Both the position numbers and the translations under genes were made by a program. Shown piece by piece: positions 34,214-45,715 of a DNA stretch of 64,000 nt. Position 1 is the stretch's first letter, and each line of letters opens with the position of its first letter. Origin of the DNA: Eudorina sp. 2006-703-Eu-15 (Eukaryota > Chlorophyta > Chlorophyceae > Chlamydomonadales > Volvocaceae). The notes under the pieces are model-generated. The model was not told the origin of the DNA, made no database searches, and worked only from the letters and a program-made list of their open reading frames with translations. The stretch lies in contig BDSI01000075.1 in NCBI GenBank assembly GCA_003117195.1, positions 550,852-614,851 of the forward strand, read 5' to 3'.

Positions 34214-35266
34214 AGTGCATCTCCCTGGCAGCCGTGTGCGGTACATTGGGAAGTATGTGGTTAGAATTGCAACCCGCCATTGGGGAGTATGTGGTATGTA
34301 CGATATGTACGGTACGTGGGGTTTATCTAGTCCCCTCCTCCGCGGGCTCACAAGAACAGGACCGCCCGTCTGTTCCCCGCCCGTCTGGAGACATGGACTT
34401 CCCCGCTGGGACACATGGACATGGACATCGACCGCGTCTGCCGCCACGTCGACGGAACGGGCTCGGCACTCCAGACTGCAAGGGGATTCCGGGTACCGTA
34501 TGTTGTGGTGGTGTCATCCGGTCGGCAAAGTGATGTGGGTGTGAGCGGTGCCTCCACCCGCCCATTCGACCCGCCGCTGGGTTCTCTGGGTTCCCACAAC
34601 CCACGGAATCCACAGAAGCCGAAGCCTACAACCTCCTTGCGCGGATTCGCGCCATCGCTGCAGGCGGAAGAGACCCCGTTTCTGATCTGTAAGGGCAACC
34701 CAGCGGGCAAGCTGGTCGCCACTGCTGCAGGGCTGGGGCGTGTTGGCGTGGGCTTGCTCAGGACCGAAAGTTACCGACACCTTGAGTCTGAGCGCCACCG
34801 AACGCGGTGGTGCAGAGGCGAACCCAACGTGGTGCGAGGAGCTGTAAGGAATCATGCCTGACACCGGCGAAGCGAGTCGGGTGTTGTGCACAGACACGGT
34901 CTGGTGTTCAGGCGGAGGCGAGGTGGACCCTGGGGTCATCTTCCATCAAACAACATGGACGATCTGAATTCTCCAATTGGGCTACAAAGCAACAAATACT
35001 TTTGGTTTCAGGTTTTCATCGGGTATTTAAATGGAGAGAACGATGGCCAGGCGGCGACAACAAAGTGACATGCGCAAGAAATCAATTTTGCAAGCTGAAC
35101 AATTTTCATTAATTGTAACTTGAGCATTGATCGAACCTCTGCATGTGGGAGAGAAGACGCGATGGGCCCATAAGAGATCTCGTACGGCATTCTCAGATGG
35201 TTTGCTTAAGCGCCACAGCGCAACCGTAAGTCTTGGTCCAGCTTTTGCTTCACCAACAGAGTTAAA

Positions 35267-36497
35267 ATGGCCGTCGCTATGCGTCAGTCGTGCGGCCTCC
35301 GTGCCACCACTGCCCGGCGCCAGGTCCCCCTGGGCCTGGGCCGCGCGTCCACTCTGCGCGTTGTCGCGATGGCTGAGGCCCCGAAGAAGGTAGATAAATT
35401 CATAGATGTTGCAGCAATTGAGGATTCAACTGGTTTGTCGCTGGAGAATGGTACCTTAATTGCCCTCGGGACTTGCTGGTGCGCAGGCCCAGGTGATCAG
35501 CCCAGTCAACGGCGATCCGTTTGTGGGTATGCTGGAGACCCCCGTGACCTCGGCCCCGATCGTCGCCAGCTACCTGAGCAACCTGCCAGCCTACCGCACT
35601 GGCGTTGCCCCAGTGCTGCGCGGCGTTGAGATTGGCCTTGCGCACGGCTTCCTGCTGGCTGGCCCCTTCATCAAGGCGAGTACCTTCTGCTTCCTTCACT
35701 TGACTGGATAAGACTTTGGGAGCGACGCGAACCAGGGGCGAGCTTGTGATGGCAATGCTACCTGTCGTCCGAATGCGCCAACTTGAAAACTCGCTAATTT
35801 TGATGTACAAAGATGCGTCAGCATTACATCCTTGCTTCACTAGCGAACTCGCACGGATTGCCGGTGACTGTTGGAGTAGTTTGCTTGCTGATCGTAAAAG
35901 ACACCGGAGCCTCCGATTCTATTCCGATCAGCTGGGGATTTGATCTTGTTTGCATCTGTATTGTTTTCAACTACAGCTGGGCCCGCTGCGCAACGTCCCG
36001 GAGGTCGCGGAGATTGCCGGCTCTCTGTCGGCTGCTGGCCTGGTCCTCATCCTCTCGCTGTGCCTGTCGATCTACGGCTCGGCTCAGTTCCAGTCCGCGC
36101 CGAAGCTGGGCGTGAAGACTCTGTCGGGCCGCAGCGTCGCCCGCGACCCGCTCTTCTCCGCTGATGGGTGAGCAGGAGCCACACGTGTGTCGATGGTTGC
36201 GGGAAAGGTTGAAGCAGTCGAAGTCAGGGTCTCGACTCTTGAAACCCCTTGCAGCGGTTCACATACGGTAACTGCACAGTTCACCTGCATTCAAATAGGG
36301 GAATTCCGCCAGATGAGGTTGTCATCAACTGTACCGCCTGCCGCATGATTTGTGTATGTTGACTGTTGATCATGTTCTCCCTCGCGTGCATCCTTGCGTG
36401 CAGCTGGTCTGAGTTCGCTGCTGGCTTCCTGGTCGGTGGCGAGGCCGGCGTGGCGTGGGCGTACGTCTGCACCCAGATCCTGCCGTACTACTCGTAA
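35267..36497 (+). CDS. PSAL: Photosystem I reaction centre subunit XI (PsaL) precursor
   Basis: Four exons: 35267-35389, 35487-35675, 35977-36167 and 36404-36497, joining to 198 residues, the usual size for the nuclear-encoded precursor. PsaL is a thylakoid membrane subunit of photosystem I near the trimerisation/LHCII-docking side. The first ~41 residues form a chloroplast transit peptide rich in Arg, Ser, Ala and Thr, with cleavage probably near [10 protein letters not shown]. The mature part has [30 protein letters not shown], the first membrane helix around [26 protein letters not shown], a second helix in [14 protein letters not shown] and a third in the last exon ([19 protein letters not shown]). 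Exon 2 ends AAG followed by GCGAGT, so intron 2 is of the GC-AG class. No GT alternative keeps the frame. The introns are AT-rich relative to the exons. TGTAA follows 287 bp after the stop. It is complete and intact. Confidence 0.98.
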
Positions 36498-37074
36498 ACA
36501 GCTGCTTACTTGACCCGGACCTGGGTTATGAGTGGTTTTGCGTGCATGTGACGGTTGGGCGGCCTGCTGAAGGGGTTGGTGTGAGCTAGGGGCCTTCGGG
36601 TTTTCCATTTTATGAGTCGCGCTCTGTGTAGCCTGCTGGCCTCCGGAGGTTCGGACGGCCACGGCTTGCGTGTTGAGAAGATAATGTGTGCCTCTAGATT
36701 TTAAAAATGTGTACAGTACAGACCCGGAAATGACACCCCTGGTCAAAGCGCGAGCTCATTTTCCCGACTCCCGCGTGGCTTGCTGTAAACCTAATCGCGA
36801 AAACGCGCCTTGTTTAACTCGGGAGTTTGACATTGAGGCTGTGGGTTTCACAGTTCCCCGGTCCTGGTCGTGGCGAATAGTATTAGTCCATGGCTCACGA
36901 AGCGTGTGGGGGCCAATACAAGGCTCCGGGGCTGACTGATCCATCCGGCAGCAGTGCAGTGCGCATTCAGTCAGCCATTGTCGTATCCCGCAGGAGTGCG
37001 GGGGCACTTCCATGGACTCAAAAAAGTTAACCGCGCGATCTCCACAAAATATCTTCCACGGTCAATGTATGCAG
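36498..37074. other. Convergent 3' flanks of PSAL and the 2OG oxygenase
   Basis: 577 bp between two stop codons on opposite strands. The left half is PSAL 3' UTR up to the TGTAA near 36784. I found no TGTAA in the antisense direction for the oxygenase gene, whose 3' end therefore remains undefined. No extra gene. Confidence 0.65.
36784..36788 (+). terminator. TGTAA poly(A) signal for PSAL
   Basis: TGTAA, 287 bp after the PSAL stop, at a typical distance for this type of genome. Confidence 0.65.
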
Positions 37075-40000
37075 TTACTCCCCTGAAAGCGCCCCAAGTG
37101 CCACCCAGGTGGGCAGAGCAGCTCGGAGCTCCGCCGTCCGTATCTCCACATACCCAGGCAGGTCCTCCAGACCCTCTTCTACCTCCTCTAGGCTCCGAAA
37201 CCGCAAACGACCCGTCCGGTACGCTGCGAACTGCGCCGCCAGCAGTGCTGCCCCCAGGCTCGGGCACGAGAGCACATTCGCCGCAGCGGCGGACGTCATC
37301 GGCCCCGCAGTGCCGGCACCCTTAGAGGCGCTCCCAACACGACGTCCATCGGCCCCCAGGGCCTCATGCACCTCGCCGCCCTCCTCGCTCACGGCCATCC
37401 ACACCCCGTCCTGCCCGCCATCCTCATCCCGGTCCCGCACCCGCTGTGACGCGGTGGGCAGCCGCTCCACGCAACCGGGCATGACCCGTGGGAGGCCGTC
37501 TCCGCCCCCTGCGGCGGATCCCCCTGCCCCGGCGCTCTCCCCCGCGTCCCCGCCGAGAGCCCCGGCCTCCGCGCCCAGCCTCATGGCGCCATCCCTGAAC
37601 AGTCCGCCCGGGGGAGGGCCACGTGCAGCATCAGCAGCATCGACTGATGAGGCCACCGGGGCTCCGCCTTGCGGCCGCCCGCCGGGGCTGCCAGCGGTTC
37701 GTCGCGATGGCGGCTCCGTCGCGGGGGCGGCTCCACCCGGGGGTAAGCGCCTGGAGGTAGGGGCCCAGGGCGGGTTGCCCACCCGGGAGGGGCTCCGGCC
37801 CGTCTCGCAGCCTTCCGCGGGGAACACCCAGAGGCCCAGCTGGCTGTGCGGCGGGGTGGGGCGGAGGTGGGGCGGAGGTGGGAGTTGGAGGATGGAACAT
37901 CTGAGCCGAAGCATGGGAGGGAATCGACGGTCTTCTTTTGACAAAAGACGCGGACTGCCGTACCTGGTGTGCCGCAACCGCAGCAGGCAGCACATCGCAC
38001 ATCGCACCGGTCTTCAAACACCCCCCCCCCCCGGCCGCACACCCACGCAGGCACATCTGAAAGAACCCCGGGGCCCCCATACACGCGCAGGTCTCTTACC
38101 TAAACACACACACGCGTGGCACTGGTTGTATTGCGCCATGGCCGTTTGTTGCTGCCTCTTCACTGTTGGCCCCCTTGCACATAGTGACACACCCGCGCAC
38201 CTCAACCGCTCCAGCCGAAGGTCTCCTCCTCCTCCTCCCACGCGTCCATTTTCTGATGCAGCTGCTGGCGCGACCGTCGCCTCTGCCCCACACCTCCCTG
38301 TAGCCACCTCAGCTGCTACAGCTCGTTCTATCGCCCCTGCGACTCCACCGCCACCGGCACCGCCGGCGCCATCACCGCTGTCCCTCCGCTCCCCCAGCCC
38401 TCTGAACCGCCCGTCCGGCTCCGGGCTCCCCGTACGTTCCGTACTCCCCGTGGTCAACGGTGGATCCTGCGGGATCCAAAACATGGTGTCCGGCAGCCCC
38501 TGACCCAAGCAGCGGCGCCACCAGCTGCTGTCGCCGCCCAGCGGAGCCCCATCACCCACAGCCGCCTCACCGCCAACCCCATCAGCCGCAGCGGCGGTGG
38601 CCTGCTGGCGGCCTGCATCAGAGCATGCCGCCGCCGCTGCCACTGCGCCTCCCGCCGCCGCCGCCGCAGCAGCAGCAGCAGCAGCAGCAGAAGGAGCAGC
38701 CGCCGCGGCGGTGCCGGCCGGCCCCTCCGGCCGGGGAGCAGCGGCCGCTGCGTCCTCAGGTACCGTCTCCAGCGGCGCTTGCGGAGGCGCCTGCCCCGCG
38801 GTGGGCCGTCCACAGGACTGCGCGCTGGGCGGTGGTTGGCCCAGGACCGCGGATGGGGTGGGCTCGGGGTCGGGGTCGGGCAGTAGGTGGCGGTTGCGAA
38901 GCAGCAGCTGCTCCAGGACCTGCGGGAGAACCCGGCATCGGCATCGGCATCGGCAGCGGCCGCGGCCGCGGCAGCGGCCGCGGCATCGGCATCGGCATCG
39001 GCATCGGCATCGGCATCGGCATCGGCATCGGCATCGGCATCGGCATCGGCATCGGCATCGGCATCGGCATCGGCATCGGCATCGGCATCGGCATCGGCAT
39101 CGGCATCGGCATCGGCATCGGCATCGGCATCGGCATCGGCATCGGCATCGGCATCAGCATCGGCATCGGCATCGGCATCGGCATCGGCATCGGCATCGGC
39201 ATCGGCATCGGCATCGGCATCGGCATCGGCATCGGCATCGGCATCGGCAGCGGCAGCGGCAGCGGCAGCGGCAGCGGCAGCGGCAGCGGCAGGCGGCAGC
39301 GGCAGCGGCAGCGGCAGCGGCAGGGGGGGGGCGGCAGCGGCAGCGGCAGCGGCAGCGGCAGCGGCAGCGGCAGCGGCAGCGGCAGCGGCAGCGGCAGCGG
39401 CAGCGGCAGCGGCAGCGGCAGCGGCAGCGGCAGCGGCAGCGCAGCGGCAGCGGCAGCGGCAGCGGCAGCGGCAGCGGCAGCGGCAGCGCAGCGGCAGCGG
39501 CAGCGGCAGCGGCAGCGGCAGCGGCAGCGGCAGCGGCAGCGGCAGCGGCAGCGCAGCGGCAGCGGCAGCGGCAGCGGCAGCGGCAGCGGCAGCGGCAGCG
39601 CAGCGGCAGCGGCAGCGGCAGCGCAGCGGCAGCGGCAGCGGCAGCGGCAGCGGCAGCGGCAGCGGCAGCGCAGCGGCAGCGGCAGCGGCAGCGGCAGCGG
39701 CAGCGGCAGCGGCAGCGGCAGCGGCAGCGGCAGCGGCAGCGGCAGCGGCAGCGGCAGCGGCAGCGGCAGCGGCAGCGGCAGCAACGGGCGGAACGAAGGA
39801 CACCCGGGGCTGATACCCCTTCTTACACCCCTTCGCGTGTCAGACGCCCGGGAGCACGTTCCCCTGTACTTCAAATCCTCAACCATGATTCGACTGAATC
39901 CGTGTCGGAGCCTTCACCCCGCGTCCCCACGTTAGGTCGCAGCACCAGGAACCCCCGGTGGGGGGCCGCCATTCCATGCGGGTGATGTCGTCGTCGAGGA

Positions 40001-43000
40001 GAGCAACCGGTCCCATCCGCATCAACCGCAACAGAGCTGCGGTTGCCCCCTGCTGGTTGGTCGAAGTGCGCGCTGCCCCAGATCAGTCAAGAGCGGCCGA
40101 GGTAAGACCCATCCATCCGTCCATGTACGGCACCCGTCCGGCCGCGCGACGCCCCATGCCGGGGGCAGGTGAGGGCCCCGTGGGGTCTGTCGGGGTGTCG
40201 AGGTGTCAGCTGCGGCGGCGCCCCAAACCCCAAACCCAGAACCCTGCGGGAGATTCCCCCCCGGTTCGGATCTCCGGCAGATCCAACACGGGCGCATCCC
40301 ACTAGTGGCCACGCTGCCCGGTCAGGGCCCTCCGTTGCTGCCCTTAGCGCCCCCCAATAGCAATAGGCTGGCCGACCCCCGTCGTCGTCCCGGCTTGCGC
40401 CTCTCAGCGCGCATCGCACCTCAGCGGCTCCGCGGCTCCCAATCAGGCCGCACTGCCTCTACCCCGGCCGGGGCCGCCCCCCCAGTCCCCCAAGCCCCCA
40501 AGCCACCCCCAGCCCCACCTTGCTGTCCTCCGCCGCCGCCGGGTCCAAACTGAACCACAGGGTCAGAGTGCACCGCTCCCCCCACATCACAGGCTTGACG
40601 CAGTGCACGTTGCGACGGTCTGGGGTTGGGGTTGGGGTTGGGGTTGGGGTTGGGGTTGGGGTTGGGGTTGGGGTTGGGGTTGGGGTTGGGGGTGTCATTA
40701 TTGTCCTACGCCGCGCTGTGGCCGTTGCGGCAGTGCCACTGCCGCGTCAGATGTCCGCTCCGCGCCAGCAGTGCCGGCTGTCGGGGATCTGCAGTAAGGG
40801 CTGCGCCGCACAACCACGCGGGTGCCGTGCCGTCGTACTGTCGTAATTTTGGTACTGTCGTACCTGCAGTGTATGCGACCAGTCGGCCCGCGCGCGGCGC
40901 CACCCTCAGTGGCTCGGGGCCGTCCTGTGCGGCTCCAGGCGGGGGTGGGGGGGGGCCGGGGAGCCGGTGCGGTGACATGGTCCGGTTGGCGGTCCCCTTC
41001 CCCTTTCCCCCTTTCCCCCTTTCCCCCTTTCCCCGGGGGGGAGGGGCACACTGTCCGACATTTCCGGGGAGCCGGGAAGCCAGGGAGCGGAACCGCCAGG
41101 ACTGAGCCAGGAACGCCAAAGCCCCTCGTGGGTTCCAGACCGACCTGGGGCGCCGCGAATACCCCCCTCCGGTGCCCAACCGATCGCCCCCTTTTGGCGC
41201 GACCCGCGCGGGCCGACTCTCGCGCAGCCTCTCGCGCGCCGCCGTACCCCCACCCCAGCTCCCCCACTCCCCCGATCCCGCGATCCCCCGGGTCCCCGGG
41301 TCCTCCGCCGCACCTTCGGCTCCCACCTGGTCCTCCCAACGTACCCCTCCCCCGGTGAGCCCCAAGGTCGCCACTGACGCAGTGTGTGCGACAGCCCCCT
41401 CCTCCTCCTGCACCGCAAACTCGACCTCCACATCCTCCTTTGCCTTCGTGGTCCAAACGGCGCCACGTGTCTTCCTTGAAACCCCCGCGGACCGCGGCGG
41501 CTTTCTCCCTCCCCCCCTCCCCCCCCCCGCCCCCAAAGACGCGCACCCGGAAGCAAAAGTCCCCGGCTCCGAAGTCCTCGCCCTGGTTGTTGAGGTACAG
41601 TACGGCAGAGAGGTGCCGCCGGGACAGGTACTCCCTGTGGGGGGCGCCGCCAGATGACGCGGGCGTGGGCTGCACGGCACTTGTATACTGCAGAGTGTAC
41701 GATATTCCGCGCGCGCACGCACGCGCTCGCGTGTGTGGGCTCGAGCGGGCAGCGCGATGGGAGTGTGGCGGCGGCGGCAGTCGGCTGAGTGGGGGGGGGA
41801 GAAGAGACCAAACACACACATCGGAGGCGCACCACGTCATCAGCAGAACTTAAAATCATCACCCCCACCTGTTGGCGTCATGGTGCCAGCCCAGCGCTGC
41901 GCCCGCCGCCCAGCCGATGAGCCCGGAGAACTCCACCGCCAGCTCCAGGGAGAGGCCGAACGCGGCCTCCACGGCCGCGAGTACGGCATGGCGGGCGCGG
42001 ATCTGTACGGCGAAGGCGGGGCGGGAGGGATTCTTCAAGCAGGGCCCGGGGCTCCCGGGTGGATGCGGGGAGCTGCGAGCTCAACCCGAACTGGAGGACG
42101 GAGCCCGCGGACATGTCAGCTTATTAAAATCACAGCTAAAGCCCGCGCATTAGAAGACGAGACGTTACCCCCGGGAGGGGAGGGAGGGACGGAGGGAGGG
42201 CGGGAGGTAACTCCAAGGGGAAGGGGTATGGATACCGGGAAAATCTGTCCGTCCGTCCATCCGTCCTGAGATCCTGACTCGTCCCCATGGGGCAGCCTCG
42301 ACCACAACGCGCCCGCCTCACTCCCGCGACCCCCAGTGGTTGTGGTGGTGGGAGGCGATGGTGGGCGGCATCCGAACGCACCAGGGGGGGCAGCAGCCAG
42401 GGCGCTGTGGCGGTCACGTCGTGGATGGTGGCGGAGCGGACGTGGGGCCGGTAGCCCACAGTGCTGGCGGACTGCGGGGGGTGGGGAAAAGGGGGAGGGG
42501 TGGGAGGTGGGGGGTGGGGGCATAGGAACAGTTTTAAGCTGCGCTGCACCCATCCCACGGTCCCCGAGCAAAGGTCCACCCGGGGGGTTGGAGACGGGGT
42601 GAGGCGCGTTACACACGATGTATGTATGTGTGTGTGTGTGTGTGTGTAAAGCCAGGAGAAGCGAAGCCCAGCGCAATAACCGATGCTGGCGACGGAGACA
42701 GAGGATACCCGTGTGTGTGTGTGTGTGTGGGGGGGGGGGGGGTGGTGGTGTAGAGGGCGGAGTCTGGCGCTGGCTACGGAAGCACCTCGGCATGTAGTGC
42801 GAGGGGATTGAGGAGGAGGTCGGACGGCGGGGCGATGAAAGCGGTCAGGGCGACTGGGGTGCAGGCCGAGCAGGGTCAGCGCGCGCATCAGTGCTTTGCC
42901 GTACGCACCCGGAACAAGAAGATCAGTTCGCGGCACAGGTCCCGCGACACGACGTCATCCAGCAGTGTGCGAACGGTGGGCAGGTCCGCGAGCCGGGGGT

Positions 43001-43205
43001 GCGGACGGCCCACTTCCGCAGCGGTGTCGTCGTGCATCTCCGGGACGGGGTTGTCATGGGACAGTCGAGGACTCTTCTCGCCCCCATAAAGTTTGAGCGA
43101 TTCTCTGTCATATTCGTGCGGCTGATTGATGGTCGGCGGAGGTTCTGTGTTTGGTCGAGGTCGCTTTAATCCGGAGCTACGATCACCATCCATGGCGTTC
43201 ATCAT
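37075..43205 (-). CDS. 2-oxoglutarate/Fe(II)-dependent oxygenase (plant At3g18210-like)
   Basis: Exons in transcription order: 43205-42909, 42471-42382, 42002-41869, 41634-41547, 40924-40864, 40619-40519, probably 40049-39918, then 38919-38201 and 37843-37075, giving about 796 residues in a single frame. The enzyme class hydroxylates or otherwise oxidises a substrate using 2OG and O2; the substrate is unknown. Recognisable blocks are DVVSRDLCRELIFLF, STVGYRPHVRSATIH, AVEFSGLIGW, GWHHD with the metal ligands His169 and Asp171, SAVLYLNNQGEDFGAGDF, DGPEPLRVAPRAGRLVAYTA, and RRNVHCV with the distal ligand His229, followed by WGER with Arg239 to bind 2OG. The C-terminal half keeps LPDTMFWIPQD but is swollen by Ala/Gly/Glu-rich insertions. 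The exon at 40049-39918 and the ~600-bp intron before 40924 are the weaker parts. It faces PSAL tail-to-tail. A long hexanucleotide array lies in the intron before exon 8. Confidence 0.86.
38934..39782 (+). repeat. Hexanucleotide array, (GGCATC)n then (GGCAGC)n
   Basis: About 850 bp. The left part (to about 39246) is almost pure GGCATC with one CAGCATC variant and a GC-rich patch at its start. The right part is GGCAGC with periodic three-base losses giving GCAGCGCAGC. It lies in an intron of the oxygenase gene, ending about 15 bp before the 3' splice site at 38919/38920. It keeps long frames open on both strands, none of which I accept as coding. Confidence 0.92.
40621..40691 (+). repeat. (TTGGGG)n array in an intron of the oxygenase gene
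   Basis: About 11 tandem GGGGTT units. In the sense of the gene it is (CCCCAA)n and runs directly into the acceptor of the exon ending at 40619. TTGGGG is telomere-like (ciliate type) and quadruplex-prone. It is not the TTTTAGGG or TTTAGGG known from green algae. Confidence 0.9.
42521..42550 (-). repeat. Dispersed element family A, copy upstream of oxygenase exon 2
   Basis: CATAGGAACAGTTTTAAGCT then GCGCTGCACC on the + strand, hence sense for the minus-strand gene. It lies about 50-80 bp upstream of the acceptor of exon 2 (42471) with a C-rich tract in between. Confidence 0.6.
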
Positions 43206-45715
43206 CTTATGACGTATAGGAAATCGTTTTCATAATAAGAACGAATGAGCTAGGTGCTATGCCCGACTTTTATACTTGGTAGGCTGACATGCTTCAGCTC
43301 AGGTCATAAAAGCAACGCATCACGTTTCCATGGTAACTCGATTGGTAACCCGAGCAAGGCGTCTGTGCACTAACGGGGTTGCAACCGCCGTTACTAATAA
43401 TGGCAGAAGTGTAGCCGTCTGGCAGAGTGGCGACTAGATCATGCACATGCGCTAAAATCTGCAGAACCGCCATAGCAGACGATAATTGGCATATAACATG
43501 TCCAGTGCAAGCCATGTGCGTACCAACGCGCCACCTGCAACCGTGAGAAGATTCACTGCCTGCCAAGGGAGGGGACGTGCCGCATACATCGAAACGGCGA
43601 TGAATGCAGCGGACATGCGTGCAGCACCGCTAATTGTGCTCGGATTGCGATACACACCTAACATATGAGCGGACACCACCCCGCCGCACCAGGTGCGCAG
43701 AGGCCGTGCAGGCGGAGCTCAAAGCGCGCGAGCGTCCTTTCCTTTAAACACGCACACAGGCAGCTGTCCGGCTGAGTTCAACAATTCACACACCTGGCAT
43801 GCTCGGCACACGTCCCCACCATCCTCATTGGAGCACGCACGCATGGCGGGGCAACGCGCGCGGTCGGAGGGCATCACTTCATTGCAGCAGCGCGACTGGT
43901 TCCAAGCAAAGCACTGGTGCCGAGCGCGACACAGAAACCGAGCGCGACCAGACCAAATGCGTTTCCCAGACCGAGTACTGTTCCTTGGGGCCAATGCTCG
44001 AGAGGGGCAGGCTGAGCCGCACACGCTGGTTGGCCCACGATGCCCTCGCGGGAGGTTGCGGACAAAACGAACGCACGCGGGAGCAGAGGCACAGCGCCTC
44101 ACGCTCCACATTGGAAAGAACCCCGCGACTTTATCCGCGGCGCACCGTGCAGTGACAACCATCACGGCCAAAACCACACAACAGCAAATCGTCAGCTACG
44201 CAATCCGCAATCCGTCTCTACAGTCTCTACTCAGCCACTCCCACAACTCTCTGACTCTCTGCCTCCCCATGGCCCCCCACCCGCCCACAGCACGCCCTCC
44301 GCTTCAGAAACTAAACCATCACCTCAGCTGCGCCGGGCCAGCGCAGATCCGCGAGGCGCGGGCCTGCATGCACGTTGCCGGACTGACATGTCTCCACTAC
44401 AAACGCAAGATGTCACCCCACCACCGCATCCGGAAGGCGCGGACACGCAAACCACAGCATATTCCAAACACGCCCAAAGCGTCGCGTACTCACTTGCCAC
44501 GCCGGAAAGCACACACACACACACACACACACACAAGGGGGACATCGCAAAACAGGGTCAAACGCGTGGCGGAGGCTGTTGACCACTCACAGCGTCGCGC
44601 CTCGCGCACTCGAGAGAGACACGCGGCGTCCATCGACCCACCGCACGTCTTTTGTAATGTCGCGCGACGAAAACACGTCATAGCTCCCACGTCTCGGCGT
44701 GCTGCCGCTTTGCGGCCAGGCACCAGGTGCGCGGCTCGCAGACCGCTGGCGCCGCCGCCCGACAGCAGGGCACAACCCCCCCATTCTTTCGACACACTGC
44801 CTGACCCTACCTCAGACCCCCGCTGGTCCATTCTTCAACGCGCCGTCCTGCGCCTCGCACGCCCCCCGGCCTTTCCTGTCAGGTGCTTTTGCGGTGAGCA
44901 CATTTGCAATTGCATTGCCAACAACATGCATGATGACTATTTAAATTGTGACGGCCGCGTGCTCGACCGTGAGCTCGCGCGGCGGTGGGCGTGACGGGCC
45001 CCCCAGCAGCCCCCCCCCTGCTTGAAGAGGGGCTGGTTCGGTGCATTGACGGGGAGTTGACGAAGTTGACGTGGGTGGGATATGGGGTGGGACACACGGC
45101 ATTGACTGCGCTGAAAGCCAGAGCAACGACCGATCAAATTGTTGTTGACCGACCTGAGTTCGGTGTGGGGAGGAGATGCCCCACCGCATGGGGGTCCTCC
45201 TCCGCCACGCTGCCACCGGGAGGCCGTGGTTGGGACGGGCGACCCCCGGCCGTCCCGCGAGGTCCAGGCACTCCCCAGGCAACAACGAGCACCTCACAAA
45301 CCCGTTGGCCCTGCGCCGGAGTGCCGGCCCCCCTCCCGGGATCGCCGCCCATGCATCCACGAGGACTCGGCCCACTGCTGGCTGCGCCGCGCTCCCTCCA
45401 CCTTTCCCGCGGACCCGCTGCCGTGGCGGTCCCGGCCCTGGTGTCCCCCCAGTCCTCCCGCTCGACCTCGGCCCCACCGCCAGACCGCAGCCACCGCTGC
45501 CGACACCGCCCACACGGCCGCCGACGCGGCTGTCGCCACCGCAGCCGTCGCAACCACGGCCCCGACACCCTCCCGGCGCCTCTGTTCCCGCCCCTGTCGC
45601 GCCTCCGCCGCCTCGTTGGGATGCGGCTCCAGCTCAGGCTGCTCGCGCCCGTCGCGCGCGCCGCCGCCTCTGCCGCTGCCGCCGCTGCTGCCTCTTGCTC
45701 TCCCGAACAGCTGCA
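43206..45715. other. Intergenic region between oxygenase and LRR/SAPS genes
   Basis: 2.5 kb between the start codon of the oxygenase gene and the stop of the LRR/SAPS gene, both on the minus strand. It should hold the oxygenase promoter (roughly 43206-43700, AT-richer) and the 3' UTR of the other gene. There is a (CA)n tract near 44512-44535. A 433-codon frame runs along the + strand from 43693, but it is low-complexity and I do not accept it. A weak minus-strand candidate is listed separately. Confidence 0.5.
43452..44135 (-). CDS. Weak candidate for a small membrane protein gene
   Basis: Two minus-strand stretches look protein-like. One (about 44040-43877) reads EHWPQGTVLGLGNAFGLVAL and continues as a hydrophobic helix ending GTSRAAAMK. 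The other (43617-43452) contains SAAFIAVSMYAARPLPWQAV and ends LLWRFCRF. Just upstream, an ATG near 44120 opens MWSVRRCASAP, which resembles an organelle-targeting sequence but is in a different frame, and I could not find an intron that joins them. Base composition here is lower in GC than the accepted exons. It may be nothing more than chance hydrophobic frames; no function is proposed. Confidence 0.18.

Larger units (their letters stand above)
29650..35266. other. Intergenic region between kinase gene and PSAL, no gene supported
   Basis: About 5.6 kb. The first bases after the kinase stop are CAGTAGCAG-type repeats and probably 3' UTR. I found no chain of exons; the open frames here are short, repetitive or lack splice signals. 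Features seen are (GT)n tracts, GGCGGGGGC tracts near 30505-30535 and 30616-30641, a (GGT)n tract near 32472, a pair of interlocked inverted repeats near 34064-34213, and pieces of dispersed repeats near 30233 and 31103. From about 34900 base composition drops towards the AT-richer PSAL promoter. Confidence 0.5.

Noticed and set aside
38454..39985. Overlapping open frames of 376-491 codons on both strands
   Set aside because: They are produced by the GGCATC/GGCAGC array, which lacks stops in every frame. Only the minus-strand segment after the acceptor at 38919/38920 is accepted as coding.
43693..44994. 433-codon + strand open frame
   Set aside because: Its composition is scattered His/Arg/Pro with a CA-repeat poly-HT run, there is no recognisable domain, and it crosses what should be the flank of two minus-strand genes.
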